A DNA stretch of 64,000 bases from Ignavibacteriota bacterium (lineage in GTDB: Bacteria; Bacteroidota; Ignavibacteria; Tepidaquicellales; OLB5): assembly GCA_003820375.1 (NCBI GenBank), contig RPQH01000004.1:25843-89842 (forward strand), in the 5' to 3' direction. The notes under the pieces are model-generated. The model had not been told where the DNA came from. It worked only from the letters and a program-made list of their open reading frames with translations, and did no database searches. Position numbers and translations under genes: made by a program. Below, piece by piece: positions 1-8,808 of the stretch. Positions within the stretch are counted from its first letter, which is position 1. Each line of letters begins with the position of its first letter.

Positions 1-754
1 TTTGTACATTGTCAAGTTGCTCTATCGCAACAAAAGGAATATCTCTCTGGAATGCTCTTTTTAATAAGGTCTCTAAAGCTATTTTAGAAGCTGCTTTCTC
101 TTTTTGTTCCTGTTCTGGTTTAATAATTTCCTGGATTATTTTTTCCAAGTTTTCTACTCTATTTCTCTCCTTATACAAATGTTTTATTTGATCATAACTA
201 TATCCCTGAGGGATGAAAAGCTCACCACAATAATTTATCGAGGAAAAAGCATAAATAAATATCCCTTTCTCAACATCCCAATAGAAAGGTGATTCACGAA
301 ATATGATATTTGTTCCTTCAGAAATACTTATTTTATTCAAAATCCTTGCTAGATAGGCGTCTTCTAATTCATTTTTAAGCAAAAGTGGTCTAATTGCATT
401 TATATCAGTTTGCTTTAAATAATTACAAAAAATGGAATATTTCTTATCTTCCCATGTATCATTATATAATAAAATATTATCGGGTCTTTTAATGTCATGG
501 TTACCGGGTATGTAAACAATAGGAACATTAGTATTTACCAAACTTCTTAAAAAAACTAAACCTGTTTTAAGAGATTCTAAATGATTTTTTGAACAAACGT
601 CACCTGAACAAATTACAATATCAATTTTATTATTACTTAAGTAACGATTTACAAAAGTTTTGAATTTTTCTTTGACTTGTTTGCTTGGTCTTTGCTCTAT
701 ATCTGAAAAATGCAAATCACTTAGATGTAAAATATTAAATTTTAAATCATTCAT
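1..754 (-). CDS. Calcineurin-like metallophosphoesterase, N-terminal part (runs off the window)
   Basis: Reading the minus strand from ATG at 754 gives an open frame to the window edge, about 251 residues. It opens with ILHLSDLHFSD, then CSGDV and YIPGNHD, which are the first three metal-binding blocks of the calcineurin-like phosphoesterase fold (D-x-H, G-D, G-N-H-D). The C-terminal histidine blocks lie beyond the window or further along the chain. The start overlaps the stop of the upstream ATPase gene by 8 bases, so it is translated from the same operon as the ABC transporter. Such enzymes cleave phosphodiesters or phosphomonoesters; the substrate here is unknown. A phosphoesterase as the last gene of an amino-acid-type transporter operon is unusual. 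The fold call is firm; the function is not. Confidence 0.8.
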   Translation of the reverse strand, partial: MNDLKFNILHLSDLHFSDIEQRPSKQVKEKFKTFVNRYLSNNKIDIVICSGDVCSKNHLESLKTGLVFLRSLVNTNVPIVYIPGNHDIKRPDNILLYNDTWEDKKYSIFCNYLKQTDINAIRPLLLKNELEDAYLARILNKISISEGTNIIFRESPFYWDVEKGIFIYAFSSINYCGELFIPQGYSYDQIKHLYKERNRVENLEKIIQEIIKPEQEQKEKAASKIALETLLKRAFQRDIPFVAIEQLDNVQ

Positions 755-1388
755 CTTTTATTAATTTATAGAAAAATTTATTATTAATAATTTTGTATTT
801 CTCGTGATATTTAATGCTATAATTTGTATGATCAGATATAATGATACATATATTTTTTAATAACAAAGATTGAAGCAATACTTCTAAAAGTTTCTGAGCG
901 TTTGGATCAAGTCCGGCAAATGGTTCATCAAGCAATAATACAAAAGGCTGCTGTGATAAAACAAACGTTGTTATTAATAATTTTGCTTGTCCACCGCTTA
1001 GATGTAAACCTTTTTGCTTTGAAGGACCTAAGTAATTTATAATTCCTCGATTTTCGAAACTAAAATTATTCCCCTTATATATAACTTTAATATGTTCTTC
1101 AATTGTTAATCTATCAAAGACATTTCTCTCTTGCGGAACTAAACGAATACCCTTTGATAAAATTTCTTCAGTGGTTAAGTTGTTTATTAATTGGTTTTTT
1201 AAAAAAATACTACCCGTAAAATTGGTTTTATAATTTAAAATACATCTAAAGAAACTTGATTTACCGGAACCATTATCTCCTCTTATTTGATAAAGTTTTC
1301 CTTCATTAATGTTTATATCTGTAACTTCTAAAACTGGGGACTTACCATAACTAATTATCCCGCTTTTAATATTAATTATGCTACTCAT
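747..1388 (-). CDS. ABC transporter ATPase, LivF-like
   Basis: 213 residues, the usual length for the second ATPase of branched-chain amino acid/urea-type (HAAT) importers. Walker A GDNGSGKSS, signature LSGGQ and Walker B LLLDEPFAGLD are intact, followed by the H-loop histidine in ISDH. It would energise import together with the neighbouring ATPase and two permeases at the inner membrane. The start overlaps the preceding ATPase stop by 4 bases and its stop overlaps the phosphoesterase start, so the operon is translationally coupled. It differs from typical LivF only in sequence detail; the transported solute cannot be told from the ATPase. Confidence 0.85.
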   Translation of the reverse strand: MSSIINIKSGIISYGKSPVLEVTDININEGKLYQIRGDNGSGKSSFFRCILNYKTNFTGSIFLKNQLINNLTTEEILSKGIRLVPQERNVFDRLTIEEHIKVIYKGNNFSFENRGIINYLGPSKQKGLHLSGGQAKLLITTFVLSQQPFVLLLDEPFAGLDPNAQKLLEVLLQSLLLKNICIIISDHTNYSIKYHEKYKIINNKFFYKLIKDE

Positions 1389-2008
1389 TCAATAAACTGT
1401 AATAATTGAACATCTGTATTATTGATTAAATATTCGTTTTTATTATGCCCTGAAGTTAAAATGATTCCTCCAGCTTTTAGAAAAGCGTTCAGTTCACTAT
1501 AAAAAAAATCAAGATTTTTTTCATTTATGCCGGAACTTAATTCATCAACAATAATACAGGAAGGATTAGAATATAATGCTAAAATAATTTCAACAATTCT
1601 TTTTTGCCCATATGACAACTCTGCAATTAAACTTTCCTTCTTGATCCCAGCCTTACTGATGAAAGTTTTTACTTTGTCAATAAATGAAACATTTCTAAAA
1701 AATTTAAAGTATTCCTCAATGGGAAAAGACATCGGCAAAATAGGATTTTGTGGTACATATCTTACTCCTGCATTGTATAAAATATAAAATTTGTTTCTTT
1801 GTGGTTTTTGGGAATATAAAAAAACATTTCCTGTATACGATGTGACTTGACCAATCATAACATTAATTAAGCTAGATTTACCAATCCCATTTTTTCCGTA
1901 TAACATTACGGATTCACCTTTTTTAGCAGAAAACGAAATTGGTCTATTAAGTAATCTATCACCAAAAAAAGCAATAAGATTAGTTACTTTAATTATTTCT
2001 TTTTTCAA
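1385..2008 (-). CDS. ABC transporter ATPase, LivG-like, divergent
   Basis: 207 residues starting at a TTG codon (2008), so it overlaps the upstream permease gene by 20 bases. Walker A GKNGIGKSS and Walker B CIIVDELSSG are present. The signature reads LSYGQ instead of LSGGQ, and the D-loop region is SSGINEKN rather than a canonical GLD, so this half-site is likely less active and the pair asymmetric. It is also shorter than standard LivG (about 250 residues). Position between the permeases and the second ATPase fits the LivG slot of a HAAT importer. Confidence 0.8.
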   Translation of the reverse strand: MKKEIIKVTNLIAFFGDRLLNRPISFSAKKGESVMLYGKNGIGKSSLINVMIGQVTSYTGNVFLYSQKPQRNKFYILYNAGVRYVPQNPILPMSFPIEEYFKFFRNVSFIDKVKTFISKAGIKKESLIAELSYGQKRIVEIILALYSNPSCIIVDELSSGINEKNLDFFYSELNAFLKAGGIILTSGHNKNEYLINNTDVQLLQFIE

Positions 2009-2837
2009 TTAAAGTATTATTAAATTTGATTGAGATAAAAACTAGGAATATTCCTAATATTAAATCATATACTGCGAATCTAACCGTATTTCCAATATCA
2101 GCGAATCTCAATATTTCTCTAAATGCAAACAGGACAAAAGTTGATAAAGTAAATTTAACAAGAAAATTTCTTCCTCTTAAAATTATTGCGGCAGAAAGAG
2201 CCATAAGACCTAAATCATTTGATAAATCATTGGGATGAAGGTATCCATAAGAAATAATATAAATTAAGCCTCCTAAACATGAAAAAAATCCAGAAGCCAA
2301 AGCAGAGATTAGAAAGATTTTATTAATGTTAATCCCTATGGATTGTGCACCTAATGGTGTTAAGCCAGTTATTTCCCATAGATAGCCAATTCTAGTATAA
2401 TTTATACGGTTTATGAAATAAACTAAAGCAAAAACAAATAATATTAAAAAAATCTTTAAATAAATCGAATCAAAGGATAACGTACTTAACCTAACACCAT
2501 ATGATCCCCCGGTAATTCGATCAAAATGAAATTCGAATCTCTTCACCATTTCAATTAACGCAAGTGTTACTAAAATGAACTGAAATTGTGATGTGTATCT
2601 TGATATATGTAATATGACTATTGACAAAATAATTGCGATAGGAAACAAACTAAATAATATATAGAGCAATGAAACATTGTTATTTGATAAAATAATAAAA
2701 TAATATCCTGACATTGAAGCAATAGAGCCAGTCATCAGAAAGAACTTATTATCTGATTTAAATACAAAAAAGGCACTTAACGTTAGGACCATTCCTATAC
2801 ACCAAAACAAAACAACTACAATTAAATAATTAAACAC
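1989..2837 (-). CDS. Branched-chain amino acid-type ABC permease, LivM-like
   Basis: 282 residues, hydrophobic throughout with about eight to nine membrane segments. The GGSYGVRL stretch after the fourth or fifth helix and the later GITPLGAQSIGIN-like cytoplasmic loop are at the positions expected of the EAA-type coupling region in LivM proteins. Forms the channel with the LivH-like partner encoded just upstream (8-base overlap). No N-terminal signal peptide beyond the first helix. The family assignment rests on topology, length and gene order; substrate unknown. Confidence 0.75.
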   Translation of the reverse strand: MFNYLIVVVLFWCIGMVLTLSAFFVFKSDNKFFLMTGSIASMSGYYFIILSNNNVSLLYILFSLFPIAIILSIVILHISRYTSQFQFILVTLALIEMVKRFEFHFDRITGGSYGVRLSTLSFDSIYLKIFLILFVFALVYFINRINYTRIGYLWEITGLTPLGAQSIGININKIFLISALASGFFSCLGGLIYIISYGYLHPNDLSNDLGLMALSAAIILRGRNFLVKFTLSTFVLFAFREILRFADIGNTVRFAVYDLILGIFLVFISIKFNNTLIEKRNN

Positions 2838-3717
2838 TTAGTACTTGCTCTTTAAGTTTAACTTTCATTCTTGATATCTGAATATTTTTATTTAAAATGG
2901 TTATTAATACAATTAGCACAACAATTGATAGGCCTACCGCTTGCCCGATTTGGCCATCAAATAAATATGTTGCAATGCTTTCTATTAAAGCGAGAAAAAA
3001 ACTCCAAAAAAATAGGAGATAAATATTTAATCCTGTAACTATTAAAATCGCAAAAGCTTTTAAAATTATATCATATCCCAAATCTGGATGTAATCCTTTA
3101 TCAAAGGCAATTATAATACCAGATATACCAGCTATTCCTCCGCATAATAATTGAATATTAATTTCGATTTTCCTTGGATTAAGATTTAGTAGTTTTGACA
3201 ATTCATAGTTATCGCCAGTTGCTATTGCTTTAGTGCTTAAACTAAAAAATTTTTGGAAAATGATATAAAGTACATTTAACAACACTGAAATTATTAATCC
3301 GAATAATAACCATTCCGGATATGTGAAAGAGCAAAGCATATTTGATGATACAGGTGGTATGAATTTAAAAGCCTCTATTCCGCCGCCTGTAATAATTGTT
3401 ATAAGACCTTGAATAATAACAAAGTAACCAAAACTTCCAAGAAGTCCCATAACCTCTTTTTCTCTACCAATCTTAATATGTAAAAAAGCCCCGCAGAACC
3501 CAAGTATAATTCCACAGATGACACCACAAAGTATGGATATTGTTGGGTTGTTCGTCATCAGGTATGCATAATTGCATCCGTAAGCACCAGCAATAACGGA
3601 GGTTACCAATGATATGCTTATCATTCTCAAATAAGTGAATTGACCATATAAGGCTAACGAAAATACACTGTAGCCAATTGACGTAGCTAATGCATTTAAA
3701 AAAATCTGATAATTCAT
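2830..3717 (-). CDS. Branched-chain amino acid-type ABC permease, LivH-like
   Basis: 295 residues, polytopic, the normal size for LivH. The cytoplasmic stretch TGDNYELSKLLNLNPRKIE corresponds to the coupling loop (ATGDNxxLAxxxGIN in relatives). Lies 5 bases downstream of the solute-binding lipoprotein gene and overlaps the LivM-like gene by 8. Encodes one half of the transmembrane pore of the importer. The assignment is by family resemblance and order. Confidence 0.8.
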   Translation of the reverse strand: MNYQIFLNALATSIGYSVFSLALYGQFTYLRMISISLVTSVIAGAYGCNYAYLMTNNPTISILCGVICGIILGFCGAFLHIKIGREKEVMGLLGSFGYFVIIQGLITIITGGGIEAFKFIPPVSSNMLCSFTYPEWLLFGLIISVLLNVLYIIFQKFFSLSTKAIATGDNYELSKLLNLNPRKIEINIQLLCGGIAGISGIIIAFDKGLHPDLGYDIILKAFAILIVTGLNIYLLFFWSFFLALIESIATYLFDGQIGQAVGLSIVVLIVLITILNKNIQISRMKVKLKEQVLSV

Positions 3718-3722
3718 AAAAG

Positions 3723-4844
3723 TTAATACTTTACGATTTTCCCTTCCCTAACTATCATTAAAAAAGGTTTCTGATCTGAATCTCCATTTTTATTTATACT
3801 GAAATTTCCGGATGCGCCTTCGAAATTACTGATTTGTGATAATTCTGACCTTATTTTTTCTTTGTCAAAACCAACCTTATCAATACAATATTTTATTATA
3901 TATATGGCATCATAAGCATTCGCCGAAAAAATTCCCGGAGGGTCGGTATACACTGCTTTATATTTTTCAATGAAATTCCTGGATTTTCCTGAAGCTAAAT
4001 CTTCATAGATTGTTGGAGTAGTAAAAATAACTCCCTCTGCACTCAAGCCAGCTATTTCTCGAACTTTAGGTTCTTCCATAACCTGAAAAGAAAAAATCGG
4101 TAATAATTTATCTTGTTCACGAAACTGTTTTATCATAGTACCTAGTTCAAGTGCATATCCCAATAGATATACCGCGTCTGGTTTAGAAGAGATAAGTTTT
4201 GTCATTTGTGTTCTAGCATCAGTACTCCCTTGAGATAATACTTCAAATGTAGGAACTTCTAAACCAAATTCTTCATACTTCTTTTTGAAAATTAAAGCAG
4301 GACCTTTTGTACCCGCATTATCAACGTAACATATTGCTACTTTTCTATAACCCTTATTCTTACAGAATTCCGCCATAGCCTCTCCTTCATAAGTATCTGG
4401 TGCTATTGTTCTAAACACATACTTACTAATTCCGCTTATTTCATGGCTTGTTGAGGCGGGTGAAATCAAAATCGTCTTATATTGTTCTACAACTTTCGAA
4501 CAAGCAATTGTGCTGGAACTGGCAACATCACCAATTATTATATCTACCCTATCAACAGTTGATAGCTTAGTAACTGCGTCTACGGAGATTGACGGGATAA
4601 GTTTTGTATCCTCATATACTAACTTTATTTTCCTCCCTGATATGCCACCAGTTTTGTTTATCTCATCCGCTGCCAATTCACAAGCCTGCTTAATATTTTT
4701 TCCATAAGTAGCTGCACCTTCTTGCCCTGAAAATGGCACTGCTACACCAATAATGTATTCATCACTAGATTTTTTGGTGCATGAAAAGAATAAAGTTGAC
4801 AGTATTAGAATAACTATCGAAATGATATTGAAATGGAGTTTCAT
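3723..4844 (-). CDS. Solute-binding lipoprotein of a HAAT-type ABC importer (LivJ/K-like)
   Basis: 373 residues. The N-terminus is a lipoprotein signal ending in LFFSC, so the mature protein would be lipid-anchored at Cys22. The rest is a periplasmic binding protein of the Leu/Ile/Val type (Peripla_BP_6): IGVAVPFSGQEG near residue 31, GDVASSSTIA, then the ISPASTS segment that lines the ligand site in LivJ, and the FSANAYDAIY C-terminal region. Such proteins bind amino acids, urea, amides or aromatic acids. Second gene of the operon, 22 bases after the small leading gene. The ligand is not predictable by eye. Confidence 0.85.
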   Translation of the reverse strand: MKLHFNIISIVILILSTLFFSCTKKSSDEYIIGVAVPFSGQEGAATYGKNIKQACELAADEINKTGGISGRKIKLVYEDTKLIPSISVDAVTKLSTVDRVDIIIGDVASSSTIACSKVVEQYKTILISPASTSHEISGISKYVFRTIAPDTYEGEAMAEFCKNKGYRKVAICYVDNAGTKGPALIFKKKYEEFGLEVPTFEVLSQGSTDARTQMTKLISSKPDAVYLLGYALELGTMIKQFREQDKLLPIFSFQVMEEPKVREIAGLSAEGVIFTTPTIYEDLASGKSRNFIEKYKAVYTDPPGIFSANAYDAIYIIKYCIDKVGFDKEKIRSELSQISNFEGASGNFSINKNGDSDQKPFLMIVREGKIVKY

Positions 4845-4866
4845 TTCACTAGTTCCTTTCTATGAA

Positions 4867-5253
4867 TCAAATTTTAAATTTTTTTTTTAGTAAACCATCA
4901 ATTTTCTTTTTAATACCTATAACGTTAGGTCTAAGATAAATAATTAATTTATAATCAAGATTTGCTTGAATCCACTTTTCAGAACGTTCATCAAGATTAT
5001 ACTTCATCCTTACTCTATTGTTAATTAAAGGGCTTATAAAATATTCGAATTCGACAATATCAACTCCACAGGATTCGCATATTAGATTAAAAATAACTTG
5101 TATCGTTCTTACGGTGTATTCCGATTTAATTAGAAATGTCGTGCGCATTATATGACACTGATAATTTTTAAAATAACCTTCAATTAATTTTTTTATTTGC
5201 AGATGAACCTTTAAAGATACTCTAGGAAATTCGTATTTAAGAATATAAATCAT
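4867..5253 (-). CDS. Small unknown protein heading the transporter operon
   Basis: 128 residues, not recognised. It starts MIYILKYEF, has a central block HIMRTTFLIKSEYTVRTIQ and a basic C-terminus (IKKKIDGLLKKKFKI). The pattern of a first strand, helix, strand ending in a T-x-F-L-I turn, then helix and strand is reminiscent of the small ferredoxin-like fold of SinR/Cas2-type proteins, but catalytic residues are not evident and this is a weak analogy. It is the first gene of the transporter-phosphoesterase transcription unit (ribosome site AAGGAG-like just upstream, AT-rich promoter region 5254-5354). No signal peptide. Confidence 0.6.
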   Translation of the reverse strand: MIYILKYEFPRVSLKVHLQIKKLIEGYFKNYQCHIMRTTFLIKSEYTVRTIQVIFNLICESCGVDIVEFEYFISPLINNRVRMKYNLDERSEKWIQANLDYKLIIYLRPNVIGIKKKIDGLLKKKFKI

Positions 5254-5354
5254 TTTTTTCTCCTTAACAGTTTGAATTGATAGATTTAATTTATTTAAAA
5301 GCTTTCACAACAATATTTTGTATATTAAAGTTTGATTCGAATAAACCTCCACAC

Positions 5355-5732
5355 TCATAAATAAATATCTTGAAGAACAACATGGTAATCATTATCGCCT
5401 TTCGTACCATTTTCTTCTTTATATTCTTTAATGCGGAACTTAAACATTACTGTCAAAAACTCTTCAGTGTATCGATTGCTCTGAAACTTAGGATAAAAAT
5501 ATTCAATATCTTGCAAATCTGAAATTTTTGTATATTTTTTTGTGGGTTTTAACATGACATTTGGGGCATCTTCATCTTCCATTAATTTTACTTTCCACCT
5601 GTATTCCTGATGGCAGTCGTGCTTTGATAAAGACAGAAATGCTTCAAAGCAGTTGTAAGAAAAATCGAAACTGAAAAACAGTGCAATGAAAGCAAGTAAG
5701 AGAGACGTTTTTATGAAAATTAAAATCTTCAT
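5355..5732 (-). CDS. Exported hypothetical protein, C-terminally truncated
   Basis: 125 residues with an N-terminal hydrophobic export signal (MKILIFIKTSLLLAFIALFF). The last part, containing YKEENGTKGDNDYHVVLQD, resembles the middle of a family of exported bacterial proteins in which a D-x-D-Y-H-x-V-L-x-D motif is followed by a further C-terminal half; here the chain stops immediately after the motif. It therefore looks like a 3'-truncated remnant. It lies upstream of the transporter operon on the same strand but separated by about 100 AT-rich bases. The family link is from memory of the motif and is tentative. Confidence 0.45.
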   Translation of the reverse strand: MKILIFIKTSLLLAFIALFFSFDFSYNCFEAFLSLSKHDCHQEYRWKVKLMEDEDAPNVMLKPTKKYTKISDLQDIEYFYPKFQSNRYTEEFLTVMFKFRIKEYKEENGTKGDNDYHVVLQDIYL

Positions 5733-6343
5733 AGCTCGATGGTTTATAGATTTTAAAAAAGTGTATAATGAAAAGAATGAAACAAAAATATTATTTTATT
5801 ATCAAATTCATATTTTTTTGAAGATAAAATCATATTGAAAATTACGCATTTATTTGAAATATCACTAAAGACAAATTTTGCTTGGTGTTGCCACTATATT
5901 GACAATCTATGTTTTAGTCAATTATATTTATTTGTATTTGGCAAAAACAATTACATATACCTTGTTGCTACTATATATTTTGTTGCCACATTATATGTTG
6001 CAATAATAAAATAAAACCTTGTGAACAATTTTAAATTCAAAAAAATATTTGTATAATTGGTTGTATTTTTTGAATAATCCCAATTTATGTAATCATGTAA
6101 TATCTGTGGTTTCGTTCACCACTTAATGTATAGAAGGAATCATTTATTTTGGCGAGAATAATAATTTATAATATTGATACATTTCCGATAATTCATAAAT
6201 TTCTTATAAATAATCTGCAACCTTTAGCTTTAATGCTGTCGTTAAGTTAAGACTCAATAACCTATTGTGCCAACATACAGGCGTTTTAGATTTTATTTTT
6301 CAAAACATTTTAACAACTAAAATTTTAGAAAGTAGAAATTATC
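5733..6343. other. Intergenic region without a convincing gene
   Basis: About 610 bases of very AT-rich DNA between the divergent gene remnants. It contains imperfect copies of GTTGCCAC-TATAT near 5886, 5965 and 5989. No RNA gene, promoter or long open frame can be supported. Confidence 0.5.
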
Positions 6344-6889
6344 ATGAAAAAAAATCTTAAATTGTAGGTAATAATTCTGTCAATGTTAGTTTTAAGTCCT
6401 TCACTAAAAGCTCAAGATCCTCCAGAGCTATGGGACCCACCAGATAACTCGATAAACGTAACAATTTATCCAACGTTACAATGGTACTCAGCCGGTGTTA
6501 ATTGTTACCATATTCAAGTAAGTACTGATCCTAATTTCGGCAGTATAGCAGTAGAGGGCGCTAGCGCTACAAAATCCTTTTATGTGCCCGATCCATTATC
6601 TTATAATACAACTTACTATTGGCGGGTTGCTTCTTTATATGAAGATGATTGTACTATGGATGACTATGGTCCTTTTTCCGAACCATTTTCATTTACAACT
6701 CGTCCAGGTGATGGTGATTACTTAAATTCTGTGATTGTGCCGAATCAATTTACATTAAAGCAAAATTACCCGAATCCGTTTAACCCAACTACGACAATTG
6801 GTTATAATATTCCATTCAATAATTTCGTAACACTAATCGTGTATGATGTAAATGGTAAAATTGTTCAAACACTAGTTAGGATGGACTAA
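6344..6889 (+). pseudogene. Type IX-secreted fibronectin-like protein, broken at both ends
   Basis: Translation from ATG at 6344 gives MKKNLKL, then an in-frame TAG at 6365-6367, then VIILSMLVLSPSLKAQDPP, which is plainly the rest of one signal peptide. The intact frame resumes and encodes one fibronectin III-like domain (PTLQWYSAGVN ... YYWRVAS ... FSFTTRPGD, about residues 30-120) and then the start of a type IX sorting domain with QNYPNPFNPTTTIGYNIP. The sorting domain ends at VRMD, about 35-40 residues before the usual C-terminal lysine, where the frame meets unrelated sequence. A nonsense codon in the leader plus a lost C-terminus argue for a dead gene; internal initiation at 6383 would give a protein lacking most of its signal. 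Confidence 0.75.
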
Positions 6890-7549
6890 TAAAAAAATTA
6901 ATCCGTTCTAAAAAAATTACTATAAATGATAATGATGAAATTGAAAATTTGCCATTTGAATCCGTATTCTATACTAAATTAAATAATATTACTTATCAAA
7001 ATATTCGTAATATTGAAAAGATATTCGGATTAATCTTAAGATACGAAATTGAGCGAGAAGAACCCTCTTTTAATAATGATTTTTATACCTCTTTTATAAA
7101 ATTAATGTCTGATTCGGAATATGATGATATTCTAGTTGATTTGGTTCTGGACAAAACAGTTGGAAAAAAAAGATAAACAAAATAATAATTCTATTCTTCA
7201 AAATATAATTGAATATTTCTATTTTAATGATTTGATAGATGAAAAATTTAAAGAATTTTTGGAAGATTATGGAATTACAAAAATACAGTCTGAGAAAGCA
7301 ATCGACATTCTCGAGAATCCACCTTATACATTAATAAGACCAGAATTTGTATACATGAAGAGCAATGCAGAAATGCTGCCAATATTTTGCGAACGATATA
7401 TTATAACAGAAAAAGGTAAAAGTTATATTGAGGATATATTAACCAATGAAAAATATTATACAGTATATAGAAATAATAAAAAATTAGCAAAATCTAATAG
7501 GTCATATTACTTAGAAAAAACCAGTATACAAACAAAATGGTCGAAATGA
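6886..7549 (+). pseudogene. Remnant of an unknown gene, frameshifted at an A8 run
   Basis: Two overlapping frames (to 7176, and 7136-7549) join naturally if one base is gained or lost in the run of eight A residues around 7163-7170: the first ends ...LVDLVLDKTVGKKR, the second continues ...EKKDKQNNNSILQNIIEYFY. The joined product has a helical N-part and a C-terminal part with RYIITEKGKSYIEDIL, which looks like the wing of a winged-helix domain. No ATG exists for the first frame, which begins inside the broken end of the preceding gene, so the 5' part is missing. Function not recognised. Confidence 0.5.
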
Positions 7550-7804
7550 TAAAACGTGATATTATTATTTTGTTAAGAGAAAAATTTGATACCCAAAAAA
7601 CAAAAGTACTATTTGTAAAAAAGAGTATTTTTTATACAATGTTTATTTTAAGATTTCCTCTGAAATATCAAAGAAATAATAATATAATTACAACTTCAAA
7701 TTTATTGTTAAAATTAATTAAAGAAATGTCTATTTGCTCTTTATTTAAATTTAAAAAAAAGAAAATAAACAGGTATAAATTTTTAAAATATAAAGTATTT
7801 AATT

Positions 7805-8062
7805 ATGAGATCTAACTGCATTTTCAAAGAGGAAATTAAGAATAAAACTTTATGTACGTATCCGAAATTATTTGGGGTATGCTTCGTATGTTTTGCTTAT
7901 TTAAAAAAAACAAATCACATTGATTCAAAATTAAAGTATGTACAATATATTGCTATAAGAAATAGTAAATATTTCATTCTTCTTATTTCCTTCTTATCTT
8001 TATTAGTTTCTTTCTTAGCTTTGTTTATTAATGTAGTGAAATATTTTAAACTGCCAAAATAA
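7805..8062 (+). CDS. Short open frame with one membrane helix (doubtful)
   Basis: 85 residues with a single C-terminal hydrophobic segment (FILLISFLSLLVSFLALFINV). It overlaps the end of another short frame (7537-7815, 92 residues, lysine-rich, no recognisable domain). Both lie in the AT-rich tail of the decayed stretch and neither has a clear ribosome site. They may be fragments of one longer decayed gene rather than functional genes. Confidence 0.3.
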   Translation: MRSNCIFKEEIKNKTLCTYPKLFGVCFVCFAYLKKTNHIDSKLKYVQYIAIRNSKYFILLISFLSLLVSFLALFINVVKYFKLPK

Positions 8063-8253
8063 AAACTTACAAAGTTATATAATTCCTATATTCATTAGAT
8101 TAGAGTATTTAGAAATACTTTGTAAATCGATATAAAATATTTCATTTTTGACAACTGTTGACACACTTCCAAATATCATATATCCTAATAACAATAAGAA
8201 TTGATTATCAAAATATAATCAATATTTTTCAATTAAAAATATAGGGGATAATA

Positions 8254-8505
8254 ATGATAAAAATATTTGGTAGAATTTTGTATATATTTATAAGTTCTTT
8301 CATAACTCAAGAATTTATACCTGAAGGGTATTCATATAGCTCAGTTGTTCCATTTACTAAACGATGCGATCTTTGGTTTAAAGGCATAAGACCAAAAATT
8401 AGATTTCGCGGAAAAGAGTGGGAACGACAGCGTAATCAATATGCTTTAAAACATCATGGAATGACCTGGGATGAGATACAAAAACAAAAGGATACTTTTT
8501 ACTAA
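8254..8505 (+). CDS. Small hypothetical protein
   Basis: 83 residues preceded by an acceptable ribosome site (AGGGGA, 8 bases before ATG). The N-terminus is hydrophobic (ILYIFISSFITQEF), and the C-terminal half is basic and aromatic (CDLWFKGIRPKIRFRGKEW ... HHGMTWDEIQKQ). No family recognised. It stands alone on the plus strand between decayed DNA and the CBASS operon. Confidence 0.45.
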   Translation: MIKIFGRILYIFISSFITQEFIPEGYSYSSVVPFTKRCDLWFKGIRPKIRFRGKEWERQRNQYALKHHGMTWDEIQKQKDTFY

Positions 8506-8808
8506 AAATTATTAAAAATAATCGAACGTAAAAAAATAAAAGAATCTAATTTTAGAATATTTTATAACAATTCCATTGATTGCTTCTAAGATTTTATCTA
8601 CAAATTGTAGTTAAGAAATTCAAATCTGTTACTAAAAAAACTAAGAGGCTGTCCGAAAAGGTCAGCTTCTATTTTATTAGTAGATGCGGTTTTAGTTTTT
8701 TAATATTTAAAATTTGCTTTTAGGTTATGAAATATTTACTTACCTAAAATAATTTTGTGGCATTCAATCAAATTATCGCAACGACCTAGCTATGAATTTT
8801 ATAGAATT
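8506..8808. other. Intergenic region, possible insertion-sequence end
   Basis: About 300 bases without a gene. The segment GAGGCTGTCCGAAAAGG at 8645 resembles the terminal repeats of some insertion-sequence families, but no matching inverted copy or transposase was found nearby, so it is at best a solo end. Confidence 0.3.

Noticed and set aside
6365..6367. Stop-codon recoding in this organism
   Set aside because: The two in-frame stops seen are different codons (TAG at 6365, TAA at 45551), and both codons end normal genes throughout the window, so decay or read error is simpler.
8640..8670. Insertion-sequence terminal repeat (GAGGCTGTCCGAAAAGG)
   Set aside because: No matching inverted partner, target duplication or transposase nearby; kept only as a remark on the intergenic region.
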